This document shows positions 51,692-60,535 of a stretch of DNA of 64,000 bases, one piece after another; positions within the stretch are counted from its first letter, which is position 1, and each line of letters starts with the position of its first letter. The position numbers and the translations under genes are program-made. The notes beneath the pieces are model-generated. The model saw only the letters and a list, made by a program, of their open reading frames with translations. It ran no database searches and was not told the origin of the DNA. This DNA is from Ensifer sp. MPMI2T (GTDB lineage Bacteria; Pseudomonadota; Alphaproteobacteria; Rhizobiales; Rhizobiaceae). The stretch spans positions 434,001-498,000 of the forward strand of contig NZ_SRXN01000001.1 in NCBI RefSeq assembly GCF_004827385.1. The letters are read 5' to 3'.

Positions 51692-53182
51692 TCACTGCTG
51701 GCTCGCCCAGCAAGAGAAACCCTTCTTCTTCAATACTTTGCATGCGTTGACGGCCTTGTCCTGGTCGTCGAAGCCGCCGAAACGTGCGCGGTAGACCTGG
51801 CCACCGCCGTTCGAGAAAGCGACGGTAAACGGTGTGGCATTGCGCAATGTCTTGCCGCCCTTCTCCTTGGCGTTGCCGAGAAGCGTCATCGCCTGCGCCT
51901 TGTCGGGCGTCGCACCAATCTGGATGACCCAGCCCTGCGGTTGGGCCTGTTCTTCCGGCTGCGCCTCAGCCTTGGCGGCAACCGAGTTGGTGATCTGTGT
52001 GTCAACGTCAGCGGAGGCCGGCTGCGCGGCAAGCTTGGCGCTCTGGGCTTCAAGCGTGTTCGGCGCGATCTTGCCCGTAAGCACCGGATTGTCGGACGCT
52101 GGCTGCGTTGTCGCGTATGCCATTTCCATACGGCTTGAGCTTTCGCCGCTGTAGCGGAAATCCGGAACCGGGCCAGTGTTGGGGAGATGCATGGCAGCCG
52201 AGGCGACCGCGACGGACGCTGCCGCAGGTTTCACTTCAGCCTGCGCGACGGCGGCGACGGGTGGTTCGGCTGTCGGCGCTTCCGCGATCAGGTTGCCGCC
52301 GCCACGGCGCGAAGCGGCCGGCATGTATTTGGCGACGAGCTTGCGCATCTGGGCGTCGCGAGCACCGCCGGACGTTCCGCCCAGCACGACGGCGACAATG
52401 CTGCGACCGTCGAGCTGTGCCGAGGTCACCAGGTTGAAGCCTGAGGCGCGGGTGTAACCAGTCTTGATGCCGTCGACACCGCGGACATTACCAAGCAGCC
52501 GGTTATGGTTGCCGATCGTCTGCTTGCCGAAACGGAAGCTCCGCGTAGAGAAATAGTCGTAATATTGCGGAAAGTGCTGCCGCAGCGCGATGCCGAGCCG
52601 CGCCTGGTCACGGGCCGTCGTCTTCTGGTCCGGGTTCGGCAGGCCGTTGGCATTGCGATAGGTCGTTTGCGTCATGCCGAGCGCGCGCGCCTTGTTGGTC
52701 ATCATCCGGGCAAAACGCTGTTCAGAACCGCCCAGGAGTTCGCCGAGCGCCGTGGCCGCGTCGTTGGCAGAGCGCGTCACGAGCGAGAGGATCGCCTGCT
52801 CGACGGTGATCGACTTGCCGGCTCGCACACCCAGTTTCGACGGAGGTTCTGCCGAGGCGTTTTTCGAGAACGGAACCGGGGTGGACTTGCTGATCCGCCC
52901 GGCTTCCAGCGCTTCGAACGTCAGATACAGCGTCATCATCTTGGTGAGAGAGGCCGGATAGCGCAACTCGTCCGCATCCTCACCGTAAAGCACCTTGCCG
53001 GTCTTCGCATCGACGACGATGCCGGCGTATTTTGGATTGGCGTTTGCCGGTGCGGAAAGGGCCAATACGGCGATGGCCCCGGCGAGGACAATCCGTCCTG
53101 CGATTTTTGAAAAGGCCCCAAGCGGGCGTTTCGCGATATCAAAAAAAACGGATTGGGACACTACGCAGCTCTTTATTCTCAT
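51692..53182 (-). CDS. D-alanyl-D-alanine carboxypeptidase (S11) with C-terminal SPOR domain
   Basis: The enzyme trims pentapeptides of peptidoglycan. The ATG at 53182 gives 496 residues with a signal peptide (about 27 to 48, ending PANAN), the active-site motifs SLTK (78-81), SAN (138-140) and KTG (240-242), a low-complexity linker (about 290 to 415) and a SPOR domain (GWVIQIGATPDKAQA and after). SPOR domains bind naked glycan at the septum, so a role in division is likely. Confidence 0.92.
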   Translation of the reverse strand: MRIKSCVVSQSVFFDIAKRPLGAFSKIAGRIVLAGAIAVLALSAPANANPKYAGIVVDAKTGKVLYGEDADELRYPASLTKMMTLYLTFEALEAGRISKSTPVPFSKNASAEPPSKLGVRAGKSITVEQAILSLVTRSANDAATALGELLGGSEQRFARMMTNKARALGMTQTTYRNANGLPNPDQKTTARDQARLGIALRQHFPQYYDYFSTRSFRFGKQTIGNHNRLLGNVRGVDGIKTGYTRASGFNLVTSAQLDGRSIVAVVLGGTSGGARDAQMRKLVAKYMPAASRRGGGNLIAEAPTAEPPVAAVAQAEVKPAAASVAVASAAMHLPNTGPVPDFRYSGESSSRMEMAYATTQPASDNPVLTGKIAPNTLEAQSAKLAAQPASADVDTQITNSVAAKAEAQPEEQAQPQGWVIQIGATPDKAQAMTLLGNAKEKGGKTLRNATPFTVAFSNGGGQVYRARFGGFDDQDKAVNACKVLKKKGFSCWASQQ

Positions 53183-53363
53183 GTCATGGATGCCGTCCGG
53201 ACGCGTCGCCGGGAACGATCGTTCCTGCGACAGTATCTGGATAGCGTTACCAATCGGTTTATGATGAATGATTGGTTTCCTGGGGCGGACCGCCTGTTCG
53301 GGAACGGCACCGGTCGACCCACTCGGGCCGGCACTTCGCCTGCACCACGACTCTTGGACAAAA

Positions 53364-54095
53364 TCAGGGCGCCAGCCGGCTGCGAACAAAGGTTTCCACG
53401 GAATCGTCGATCGTCCGCCATTGAGGCAGCAGCTTGCTCGAAAAACGATAGAGCACGGTGAGATCCTTGCCGACGTGCACGTCGCGCTGGCAGTCGGCGC
53501 TCGTGGACGCTTGGGCGTCCGCGGGCAGGCTGCAGCGCAGGACGTAAGGCGGTCGCCCGGCACGGTCCGCTGTGAAGAAAGCTTCACCAGCATAGCTTGT
53601 GTTAGACTTGGCGTCGTGCCGGACCAATCCGGCGGGGCCGGGCAGGACCTCGTTGCTCAGGACGTGGCGATAAATAGGCTCCATGCGTCCTGACATGTCT
53701 TGCGACATCGTGCTCTGCGAGAGTTGCAGAAAGATCAGGTTTTCCGGTCGGTTGATATCGTCGAACAGGTTCCGGGTATTCTCGCCATAGCCCTCGAGCG
53801 CCGGCCAGGTCAGGTAAAGGTCGATGCGCTCGGTAATACTGGTCGCGCGCTGGCTTTCGAAGCGGATGATGTTGGCCGGCAGTCGCAAGTGATCCTGTCC
53901 GATGAAGATGTCGTAGATCTCTTGACTGGAAGTGTGTCCGGCAAGCGCGAGCTTTTCTCCAAGCCGGTGTCCGGAAAACGACACGATTGTGGTCAGCGCC
54001 ACCAGCAAAACGACGACCGCGGTAATCTTGTAGACGAAGCTTGCTGAGAGGAGCGGCGAAAGTTCCGGTTCGGGGCCGCTGGATGGCGCATTCAT
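53364..54095 (-). CDS. Hypothetical single-pass membrane protein
   Basis: The ATG at 54095 gives 243 residues starting MNAPSSGPEPELSPLLSAS. One hydrophobic segment (YKITAVVVLLVALTTIVSFSG, about 23 to 43) is followed by a long extracytoplasmic part, so the fold recalls the sensor half of a membrane receptor. No signalling domain is attached. No family is recognised. A longer frame on this strand was rejected. Confidence 0.7.
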   Translation of the reverse strand: MNAPSSGPEPELSPLLSASFVYKITAVVVLLVALTTIVSFSGHRLGEKLALAGHTSSQEIYDIFIGQDHLRLPANIIRFESQRATSITERIDLYLTWPALEGYGENTRNLFDDINRPENLIFLQLSQSTMSQDMSGRMEPIYRHVLSNEVLPGPAGLVRHDAKSNTSYAGEAFFTADRAGRPPYVLRCSLPADAQASTSADCQRDVHVGKDLTVLYRFSSKLLPQWRTIDDSVETFVRSRLAP

Positions 54096-54412
54096 GCGGG
54101 ATCGTCCGTCGGGGTGGCTGTTGTTGCGCGCTCGATCTGGCCTCGAGAAAAAGGAAGTGGTCGGGCCGGAACGTCGCCTTCGACGGTCGACGAAGATGGT
54201 TAATTTTTGGTGAAATGCGTCTTGGGTGAGGGCGACGGGGGCGGGTTCCTCGAAAAAGAAAAGCCGGTCCCGGGGACAACGGAACTGGCTGCTGCACCTT
54301 TGCGCGTTCGATTGGGCGCGCGGCGCTGTAGAGGCTTGGTCGGCACGGGGAACGCGGAATTTGACTGAAGCCTGATAAAGTCGTCGTAGATGGGCGCCTC
54401 GATAAAGCGCCT
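54096..54412. other. Intergenic region downstream of the BTLCP gene
   Basis: These 317 bases hold a half mosaic repeat at 54297-54331 and the promoter area of the hypothetical membrane gene. No gene is seen. Confidence 0.5.
54297..54331. repeat. Half mosaic repeat (end of module B)
   Basis: CCTTTGCGCGTTCGATTGG followed by GCGCGCGGCGCTGTAG is the right half of module B. Confidence 0.65.
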
Positions 54413-55021
54413 CTATTGCGTCTTTACGCTGCCGACTGCCACGGCGCGGCCGTCCTGCAGTTTCACCCAGCGCCCGGCATTTTCGGAGGACTGCCGCTTC
54501 AGGAAGGTGTATTCGGTCTCCGACCAGCGAAGCACCTTGCTGCGCATGTTGTCGAGGATGAAGTCGCCGCGGTCGGTGCGCACGGTCAGAACCGCATGGC
54601 CGTCGCCATTCGGTTGCAGCACGACGGTGATCAACAGATCGGCGGGAGAAAAGCCGCTCTCGATCAGCTTGCGGCGCTTGAGAAGGACATAGTCCTCGCA
54701 GTCGCCGATGGTGTCCGGATAGGACCATTCTTCCTCGACGCCATGGATTTCCATATCCGTCATCGGGGTCACGGCCCGGTTGACCTCATAGTTGACCTCG
54801 AGAATTTTCTGCCAGCCCTCGCGGGTTAGCACCATCGGGCCGCCACCGGTTCCGTTGGTGGTGCATTCGGACGGATTGCGCTTGCAAAACTCGTAGTGAC
54901 CGATCGGCGGATTGGTGGTGCCGCCCACCGCGATGTTCGCCGGAAGGGCGAGGGCTGCCTCGGTCAGGAAACCGACAAAAAGGGCCGCGACCGCAATCGT
55001 CTTGGTGATGGCTTTGTGCAT
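54413..55021 (-). CDS. Transglutaminase-like cysteine protease (BTLCP, LapG-type)
   Basis: The family includes LapG, which cleaves surface adhesins under c-di-GMP control. The ATG at 55021 gives 202 residues with a signal peptide (1 to about 26). The triad is visible: Cys108 (GDCEDYVLLKR), His142 (GDGHAVL) and Asp157 (FILDNM). No LapD-like receptor or adhesin gene is in the window. An unusual repeat array lies just upstream. Confidence 0.88.
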   Translation of the reverse strand: MHKAITKTIAVAALFVGFLTEAALALPANIAVGGTTNPPIGHYEFCKRNPSECTTNGTGGGPMVLTREGWQKILEVNYEVNRAVTPMTDMEIHGVEEEWSYPDTIGDCEDYVLLKRRKLIESGFSPADLLITVVLQPNGDGHAVLTVRTDRGDFILDNMRSKVLRWSETEYTFLKRQSSENAGRWVKLQDGRAVAVGSVKTQ

Positions 55022-55647
55022 TGTTGTCTCCCCGTTATGGTTCGACAATGGCACAGAGTTTTTTATCCGCGGCGAAGATGCGAGGTAAAAACAAGTACAA
55101 ATAAGAATAGTATGCGCAGAAAATAAGAATAAAAAGCCAATCAAATAAGCATAAACATTGATTCAAATTTTAATGAAATTTCCCCCGTGCGGAGAGCCGA
55201 AGGGCGCAGCGTCGAACTGTTATCCTGCTGAAAAAGAACGCTAATTTAAAGAGAAGAGCCAGCTCAGGACTGAGTGGTTGTGTCAATGACCTGCGCGAAT
55301 TGCGGAATCTGAGGTTGTGAATAGAGACTGTTAAAACCGGGATTCACGTCCAATTCTGAGCTCGAAGGCGCATGACGCGGGAAATGTTTCCGAAAAATAT
55401 TTCAGAAGAGCTCGACGGTCATTCCGGGGGCGCCGCGCTCACGCCGGCTCATCGTTCACCGATCGCTCGTCTCGGACGCAAGCGACGCCCACAATGATGC
55501 GCCTCGGTCGCCCTGAACGATCGCCTTCGCGTGAAAAACTATTGGCCGGCCGCCGCCACGGTGCGCACTTGGCGGGGTCGCGTGAAATGCGGACGGGATC
55601 AGAGATATTCTCTGCTGCCGGCGGTCGGCGGGCTTATCGTCGATGGC
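55022..55647. other. AT-richer intergenic region upstream of the BTLCP gene
   Basis: No gene is seen in these 626 bases. The first 150 bases are clearly richer in A and T than the surroundings and hold three direct repeats. The remainder shows nothing recognisable. Confidence 0.5.
55099..55153. repeat. Three 11-bp direct repeats with 22-bp period
   Basis: AAATAAGAATA at 55099-55109, AAATAAGAATA at 55121-55131 and AAATAAGCATA at 55143-55153 are spaced exactly 22 bp apart. They lie 78 to 132 bp upstream of the BTLCP start, where a regulator could bind. Confidence 0.8.
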
Positions 55648-56256
55648 TTAAAGGAATTCGGCCAGTGCTTCGCGAGACTGAATGCCGGAGAATTCGACCG
55701 CCACGCCTTCCTGGAAGTGCCGGACGATCCTGCCCTTCATGTTGCCGAGCTTGACGGGAGTTCCGAGCGCGGGCCGAGTTTCGATGTCGATCGCGGCGCC
55801 CGAAAGGGAGAGGTCGATAATGCGACAAGCGTATTTTTCGCCCGTGCCAAGCGTGAGCTCCGTCAGAGTCTTGCGCGGAATGAGGCGGTCATGGCGCCGG
55901 TCCTCCGGCAGTCCGAGTTCGTGCTTATTGGCAATCCAGGTGAGCTGCGCGGCCAGTTTCTCGCGCTTTCGCTCGGTCGCGTTGAGCTGGATGACGAACG
56001 CGTGCTCCGCGAGCCGCGACACGGTGCCCTCGAGACGTCCGACGTGCTCTATATAGGCGACGATCCGCTCGCCGGCCCGCGGGCGGGCGGGCGAGGAAAA
56101 GAGCACGTCTCCTGGCGACATGTCGACTGCCGTGCAATCAAATTCATCGCGATTGGCAAGCATCAGCCGTCCCGAAAGGTTTACCGAAACGCGCTGAAAG
56201 GCACTTTCCTGGTGCGGCTTCGGGCCGGTGTTTTGTGCGTGCTGGAACGAGAACAT
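55648..56256 (-). CDS. Double PilZ domain protein
   Basis: PilZ domains bind the second messenger c-di-GMP. The ATG at 56256 gives 202 residues. The second domain (about 115 to 200) has the full site: RRHDRLIPR and DLSLSGAAI. The first (about 20 to 105) is worn, with QRVSVNLSGR and DMSPGD. So one domain may bind and the other may serve contact. No output domain is attached. A GTG two codons earlier is possible. Confidence 0.85.
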   Translation of the reverse strand: MFSFQHAQNTGPKPHQESAFQRVSVNLSGRLMLANRDEFDCTAVDMSPGDVLFSSPARPRAGERIVAYIEHVGRLEGTVSRLAEHAFVIQLNATERKREKLAAQLTWIANKHELGLPEDRRHDRLIPRKTLTELTLGTGEKYACRIIDLSLSGAAIDIETRPALGTPVKLGNMKGRIVRHFQEGVAVEFSGIQSREALAEFL

Positions 56257-56349
56257 GGTCACTCTGCGATCGAAGTATCCTTGCCTGTGAAAGTATAGGC
56301 GGTCTCGGTTAATAGAAGGTTCGCCCGCGGTTGGCTGCCTCCCCCGGGC

Positions 56350-56961
56350 TCAGCGTTCCCGTCCGCCTTCGAAGATGCGCAGGTGCTGGACCTTGCGGCC
56401 GATTTCTTCGCGATGCGTTTTGGCATCGAATGCATGGGAAGCCTCGGCCATGTCCAAACGACCGCCGCGCCCGCTGCCTAGAATTTGCAGGCTTTGCGCG
56501 ACAAGGCATTCAATCGGCGTCATATGCAGCCATGAAGGGCGCGACAGTGGTGCCAGCGAACCGAGAATACGGTCGCTGTCTCCCTGTGGCGATCCGAGCG
56601 GCATCAGCAGCAGCTCGGTCTCCAGCCGCTCGCCGCCTGCCGTCAGGCCACAGGCAGAAAGCGCGGCGGGCGAGCGTTGTGTCATTACCTGATCGGCGAC
56701 CCGAACCGCTTCGCCCGCTTCGCTGGCGGACCACAGCGTGCCAAATGGCTGGCCACGTAATTCTCGGCCGAAAAGCGCGCAGACATGGGTGCCGGCGAGC
56801 CGGAAGCGGATGTCGCCGCTTGGCTGCCGTTCAAGGATGAACAGGCTTGGCAGCAGCGCGCAAATTTCTTGAGGCTCTATCTCGTCGCGGCGGGGGAGGT
56901 CCCGTTCACCCCGCAACGTGTTCCAATATCGGAACAGCTCTATCGTTGTTTTGCTGCGCAT
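56350..56961 (-). CDS. PAS domain protein (PAS_5 family)
   Basis: The 203-residue protein matches the alphaproteobacterial PAS_5 type: FRYWNTLRGERDLPRRDEIEP at the start, then LPSLFILERQPSGDIRFRLAGTHVCALFGRELRG. No kinase or effector domain is attached, so it may act as a small sensor or partner protein. It lies 93 bases upstream of the PilZ gene on the same strand. Confidence 0.82.
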   Translation of the reverse strand: MRSKTTIELFRYWNTLRGERDLPRRDEIEPQEICALLPSLFILERQPSGDIRFRLAGTHVCALFGRELRGQPFGTLWSASEAGEAVRVADQVMTQRSPAALSACGLTAGGERLETELLLMPLGSPQGDSDRILGSLAPLSRPSWLHMTPIECLVAQSLQILGSGRGGRLDMAEASHAFDAKTHREEIGRKVQHLRIFEGGRER

Positions 56962-57304
56962 GATGGCCCGTTCATTTCCTCGAGCCGCCTCCCACTGCTC
57001 CCAATTGGCACAGCGGCGCGGCTCCTTCGATTTCAGGAATTGCGGTGCGAATTTCGTGCCACGCCGATATTAAGGTTAACAAACAGTTCCGATTGCGTTC
57101 GGCGCCGCCTGCTGGCACTTAAATGACATCACTTCACGAAGGTTTGCCTTCAGCACGCAATTGGAGCTCGGTATAAGGGCTCACCGGCCGTTCAGTTTTT
57201 ACTGGACGGTCTTTTTTTGTTTGCTTATGCCTTCGCGCTATCCAGTAGCGGTACCTCCGCGCAACCTGATCGCGAACGCGCAGCAGCGATGGAAGAGAGC
57301 AGGC
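56962..57304. other. Intergenic region with an orphan terminator
   Basis: These 343 bases separate the PAS gene from the rhomboid gene. A clear terminator sits in the middle although no gene precedes it on the plus strand; a small RNA may end there. Confidence 0.5.
57188..57218 (+). terminator. Orphan Rho-independent terminator
   Basis: CCGTTCAG-ttttta-CTGGACGG (one G-T pair) runs into TCTTTTTTT, a strong T-tract. The upstream plus-strand sequence has no gene. Confidence 0.8.
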
Positions 57305-58036
57305 ATGGAACGAGATCAGGCAGCGACACCAGCGGAAAAAGATGCCGAGAGCGATACGGCCCGCGCCCGCGAGCCCGCCTTCAATTTGCCGCCGGGGCTA
57401 ACCGGCATCCTCTTGTTTCTCATCGCTGTTCACGCGTTGAGAACCTATCTTCTGTCGGCGACCGCAGATCAGGAGCTGATCCTGAATTTCGCCTTCCTGC
57501 CCGTTCGCTACACCCTCCCGCTTTCGGAACAAGGACTCGTTTGGCTCTGGACGCCGGTCACCTATTCGTTTCTGCACGGCAGTTGGGACCATCTCATCTT
57601 TAACATCTTTTGGATGGTCGCTTTCGGGGCGCCGGTCGTGCGGCGCATCGGCATAGCGCGTCTAACCGTATTCTGGTGCCTTTCGGCTGCCGCCGCCGTC
57701 GCCTTGCATACGATATTTCATTGGGGCGAGATTGTCGTCGTGGTCGGCGCCTCGGGGGTTGTTTCCGGTTTCATGGGGGCGGCCGCGCGGTTCGTCTTCT
57801 CGCCAAGCGGCCGCATCAGCCGCCAGTTCGCGCATCTCAACCGGCGACTTTCGCTAACCGAAACGCTAGCCAATCGCTCGGTCCTGGTCTTCACCGGCAT
57901 CTGGTTCTTGACCAATTTTCTGGTCGGGCTCGGCATGTTCTCCGTTGGCGGTGCGGGAAGCGTCGCCTGGGAAGCGCATATCGGCGGTTTCCTCTTCGGC
58001 TTTCTCCTGTTCGGGATCTTTGACCCGCGCGACTAG
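57305..58036 (+). CDS. Rhomboid family intramembrane serine protease
   Basis: The ATG at 57305 gives MERDQAATPAEKDAES and 243 residues with six hydrophobic segments. The catalytic serine is in GASGVVSGFMG (Ser150), the catalytic histidine in AHIGGFLFG (His224), and the oxyanion pair is HLIFN (His96, Asn100). Its substrate is unknown. A longer frame from 57161 crosses the terminator upstream and was rejected. Confidence 0.9.
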   Translation: MERDQAATPAEKDAESDTARAREPAFNLPPGLTGILLFLIAVHALRTYLLSATADQELILNFAFLPVRYTLPLSEQGLVWLWTPVTYSFLHGSWDHLIFNIFWMVAFGAPVVRRIGIARLTVFWCLSAAAAVALHTIFHWGEIVVVVGASGVVSGFMGAAARFVFSPSGRISRQFAHLNRRLSLTETLANRSVLVFTGIWFLTNFLVGLGMFSVGGAGSVAWEAHIGGFLFGFLLFGIFDPRD

Positions 58037-58141
58037 GTGAGGATGGGAGATCGCTTTCCGCTCGCATCCGGCTTCACGTCTGACGGGTAAATGGAGATCG
58101 GTTTTCCACCGATGCCGGTGCGTAACCCACGAGAAACGATG

Positions 58142-58184
58142 ACATTTGTGATCCCGAATTGTTTCAGGCTGGATTCACAAATGT
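58142..58184. repeat. Ten-bp inverted repeat
   Basis: ACATTTGTGA and TCACAAATGT are exact complements, separated by 23 bases. The arms resemble operator halves and do not belong to the mosaic repeat. Confidence 0.65.
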
Positions 58185-58265
58185 GATGCCTGCGAGAGCC
58201 GGCCGGTCGGGTGACAAGGCTTGATTTCCTAAGGTCGCTGGAGCACCATTCGCTACGGTCGCCTG

Positions 58266-58369
58266 CTGCATGTTTCCTTAAACCGCAACCGATTTAAGGA
58301 TGAAAACATGCAGCAACTCAAAGTGTTACAGCGTCCCTTGCGCGTCTGGTAAGGCGCGTGGCGCTGGAG
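58266..58369. repeat. Full mosaic repeat (modules A+B)
   Basis: CTGCATGTTTCCTTAAACCG mirrored to AAAACATGCAG is followed by CAACTCAAAGTGTTACAGCG and GGCGCGTGGCGCTGGAG. Confidence 0.75.
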
Positions 58370-58467
58370 AGGGCGAGCGTGCAAGGCTGGGTGTCGGCCT
58401 GGTTTCGCGCGAGAGAGGCGCGAGGCCTATGACCGACATCGGATATTGGGGCGGGTTCCTGCGGCAA

Positions 58468-58495
58468 CTCTGCACAGATCTTTGATTGTGCAGAG
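58468..58495. other. Hairpin upstream of the CBS gene
   Basis: CTCTGCACA-gatctttgat-TGTGCAGAG is an exact nine-bp stem with a ten-base loop, 117 bases before the CBS start. Confidence 0.55.
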
Positions 58496-58611
58496 GCTCG
58501 GGGTGTGACGGCGACCATCAAGCATCCAAAGTGACGTTCGGCGCTGCAAGCACAAGAGACGACCAGAACCTCTTCCCACCGGCCCGGCGTGGTGTAACGG
58601 GAGATGTGTGG

Positions 58612-59040
58612 ATGTCAGTAAGAGCGATTCTCAACGAAAAAGGCCACAACGTCGTAACTGTCACGCCGGATGTGACAGTTCATCAGGCTGCGACATTTCT
58701 GCATGACAATCGTATCGGGGCGGTCGTCGTTGTTGATCCGGACGATCAAATCATCGGCATTCTGACGGAGCGTGATGTCGTGGCTGCGATCGCCAAATAC
58801 GGTGCCACCTGTCTCGACAGTCCGGTTTCCTCTGTGATGTGGCAGAACGTCTATTGCTGCCGCGAGGAAATGTCCATTGCTACGCTGATGGAAATGATGA
58901 GCAAACTGCGTGCACGCCACTTGCCGGTGGAAAAGGAAGGTCGCCTGGCTGGCATCGTTTCGATCGGTGACGTGGTGAAGCACCATATCCGCGCAATGGA
59001 GCACGAGGCCGAGCAGATCAAGGCTTATATCGCAGGTTAA
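58612..59040 (+). CDS. CBS domain pair protein
   Basis: The ATG at 58612 follows GGGAG by nine bases and gives 142 residues. Two CBS domains make up the whole protein: VTVHQAATFLHDNRIGAVVVVD with GILTERDVV, and MSIATLMEMMSKLRARHLPV with GIVSIGDVVKHHI. Such stand-alone pairs usually sense adenine nucleotides. The partner is not known. No operon mate follows on its strand. Confidence 0.88.
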   Translation: MSVRAILNEKGHNVVTVTPDVTVHQAATFLHDNRIGAVVVVDPDDQIIGILTERDVVAAIAKYGATCLDSPVSSVMWQNVYCCREEMSIATLMEMMSKLRARHLPVEKEGRLAGIVSIGDVVKHHIRAMEHEAEQIKAYIAG

Positions 59041-59166
59041 AGAGGAAGGGCGGTGCGATGCCGCCCTTCACGCCTTCGGCGTGATTCAAGTCGTGTTGGC
59101 CCATGCCTGTCCTCAATGACCTCAAATGCTGCGCAGCGATTAAGATACACGCCTGCGCGCCGGGCG

Positions 59167-59220
59167 TTACAGCGCCGCGCGTCCTTTAGGACGCACAAAG
59201 GACGCTGTAACTCTTTGAAT
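59167..59220. repeat. Half mosaic repeat (module B, inverted)
   Basis: TTACAGCGCCGCGCGTCCTTTAGG to GACGCTGTAACTCTTTGAAT is module B read from the other strand. Confidence 0.7.
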
Positions 59221-59224
59221 CTAC

Positions 59225-59268
59225 GCATCGTGCTTTCCGAAAATTGGGTCCGATTTTCGGGCCGATGC
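59225..59268. repeat. Palindromic element next to the patatin stop
   Basis: GCATCG, CCGAAAAT, ATTTTCGG and CGATGC are arranged as a nested inverted repeat. It differs from modules A and B and lies directly after the patatin stop codon. Confidence 0.65.
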
Positions 59269-59269
59269 G

Positions 59270-60232
59270 CTAGCGTACCAGCACTTCCTGCATGCGCCGG
59301 ATTTCCGCGAGCTTCGCCTTCGCTTCGTGATAGCCACGGTCGATCGCCTCGCCGGCGCGATGAAATTCCGAGAGACCTATGTCGTTGAGCTTTGGATGAA
59401 GGGCGAGATCCGGTGGATCGCCGGCAAGCCGAGCGCGCGAGATACGATCCTGGATGATATTGAAGGCCTGCACCATGACGCTGGTCATGCCGAGGCGCGC
59501 AGAGTACTGGGAACCGTCCTTGATGGGCGCATCCACGGCTTCCATGCCGGCGCTGTGCTTGACGACGGCCGAACGTCCATAGAGGTCGTAGTTGAGGTTG
59601 ACTGCGACCACGAGTTGCTGCTCGTGAGCGCGACAAACCGAAACCGGAACCGGGTTGACCAAAGCGCCATCGACGAGGAGCCGGCCGTTGGCGCTGATCG
59701 GCTCGAAAATGCCGGGGAGCGCATAGGACGCGCGGATAGCGGTTATAAGCGAACCCTTCTCGATCCAGACTTCATGGCCGCTGTGAACTTCAGTGGCGAC
59801 AGCAATGAAGGGCCGATCGAGTTCCTCGATATTGAGGCCCTTCAGGTGCTCCTGCATGCGCTTGGTCAGTCGCAGACCGCCGAATAGACCGCCGCCGCCG
59901 ATCGCAAAATCGAGCAGGCCGGCAATGCGCCGCACGGTGAGAGAGCGGGCGAAGGCCTCCAGTTCGTCCAGTTTGCCGGCGAGGTAACACCCGCCCACGA
60001 GGGCGCCGATCGACGTTCCGGCAATCATGCCCACTTCGATCCCTTCCTCATCGAGTGCCCGCAGCACGCCGATATGCGCCCAGCCGCGTGCTGCGCCACC
60101 GCCCAAAGCAATGGCGATCTTCGGTTTCGGGGATTCGGGGGCAGGCGCTGGAGGAGCAGTAGTAAGCGAAGATCCATCCGGGGCAGACAGATCGGTAATC
60201 TGATTGCTACGCGTGAATGTCCAGTTCAACAT
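59270..60232 (-). CDS. Patatin-like phospholipase (RssA type)
   Basis: The 320-residue protein has the glycine-rich oxyanion loop GGGAARGWAHIG (44-55), the nucleophile GTSIG (Ser74) and the dyad aspartate in DGA (Asp188). A proline-rich N-terminus of about 36 residues precedes the fold. It probably cleaves membrane lipids; the substrate is not known. No signal peptide is seen. It stands alone. Confidence 0.9.
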   Translation of the reverse strand: MLNWTFTRSNQITDLSAPDGSSLTTAPPAPAPESPKPKIAIALGGGAARGWAHIGVLRALDEEGIEVGMIAGTSIGALVGGCYLAGKLDELEAFARSLTVRRIAGLLDFAIGGGGLFGGLRLTKRMQEHLKGLNIEELDRPFIAVATEVHSGHEVWIEKGSLITAIRASYALPGIFEPISANGRLLVDGALVNPVPVSVCRAHEQQLVVAVNLNYDLYGRSAVVKHSAGMEAVDAPIKDGSQYSARLGMTSVMVQAFNIIQDRISRARLAGDPPDLALHPKLNDIGLSEFHRAGEAIDRGYHEAKAKLAEIRRMQEVLVR

Positions 60233-60535
60233 CCGGCACCTCCAACATCGCCGAATAGACTACCAAGTGCGCGCGTCTGGTGGGAGGCCCCTGCCAAGCC
60301 GGCGATGGTGCCGTCTTGTTCGAATTCATTGCTGAAAGACTGGCACCCTAATTGAGATATACCACCGTTCCCGTCATCAATTTTGGCGGGAGCGATAAAC
60401 ATTAGATACAGCCTGCAACACTTTTCGCTCAGTCGCAGTTTCGACGGTAACCGTCTTCATGATTAATGATTAGGCGCCCGTTTGGTTGCCAAAAAATAAA
60501 TATAGCACGTGGTTGAACCAAGAAAACGCAGATGC
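60233..60535. other. Intergenic region between hisI and the patatin gene
   Basis: Nothing recognisable is seen in these 303 bases apart from the likely patatin promoter area. Confidence 0.4.

Larger units (their letters stand above)
58037..58611. other. Intergenic region between rhomboid and CBS genes
   Basis: These 575 bases hold an inverted repeat at 58142-58184, a full mosaic repeat at 58266-58369 and a hairpin at 58468-58495. No gene with support is seen. Confidence 0.5.

Noticed and set aside
51347-52138. Plus-strand open frame opposite the end of the carboxypeptidase gene
   Set aside because: The SPOR domain on the other strand is clear and this frame has no motif or binding site.
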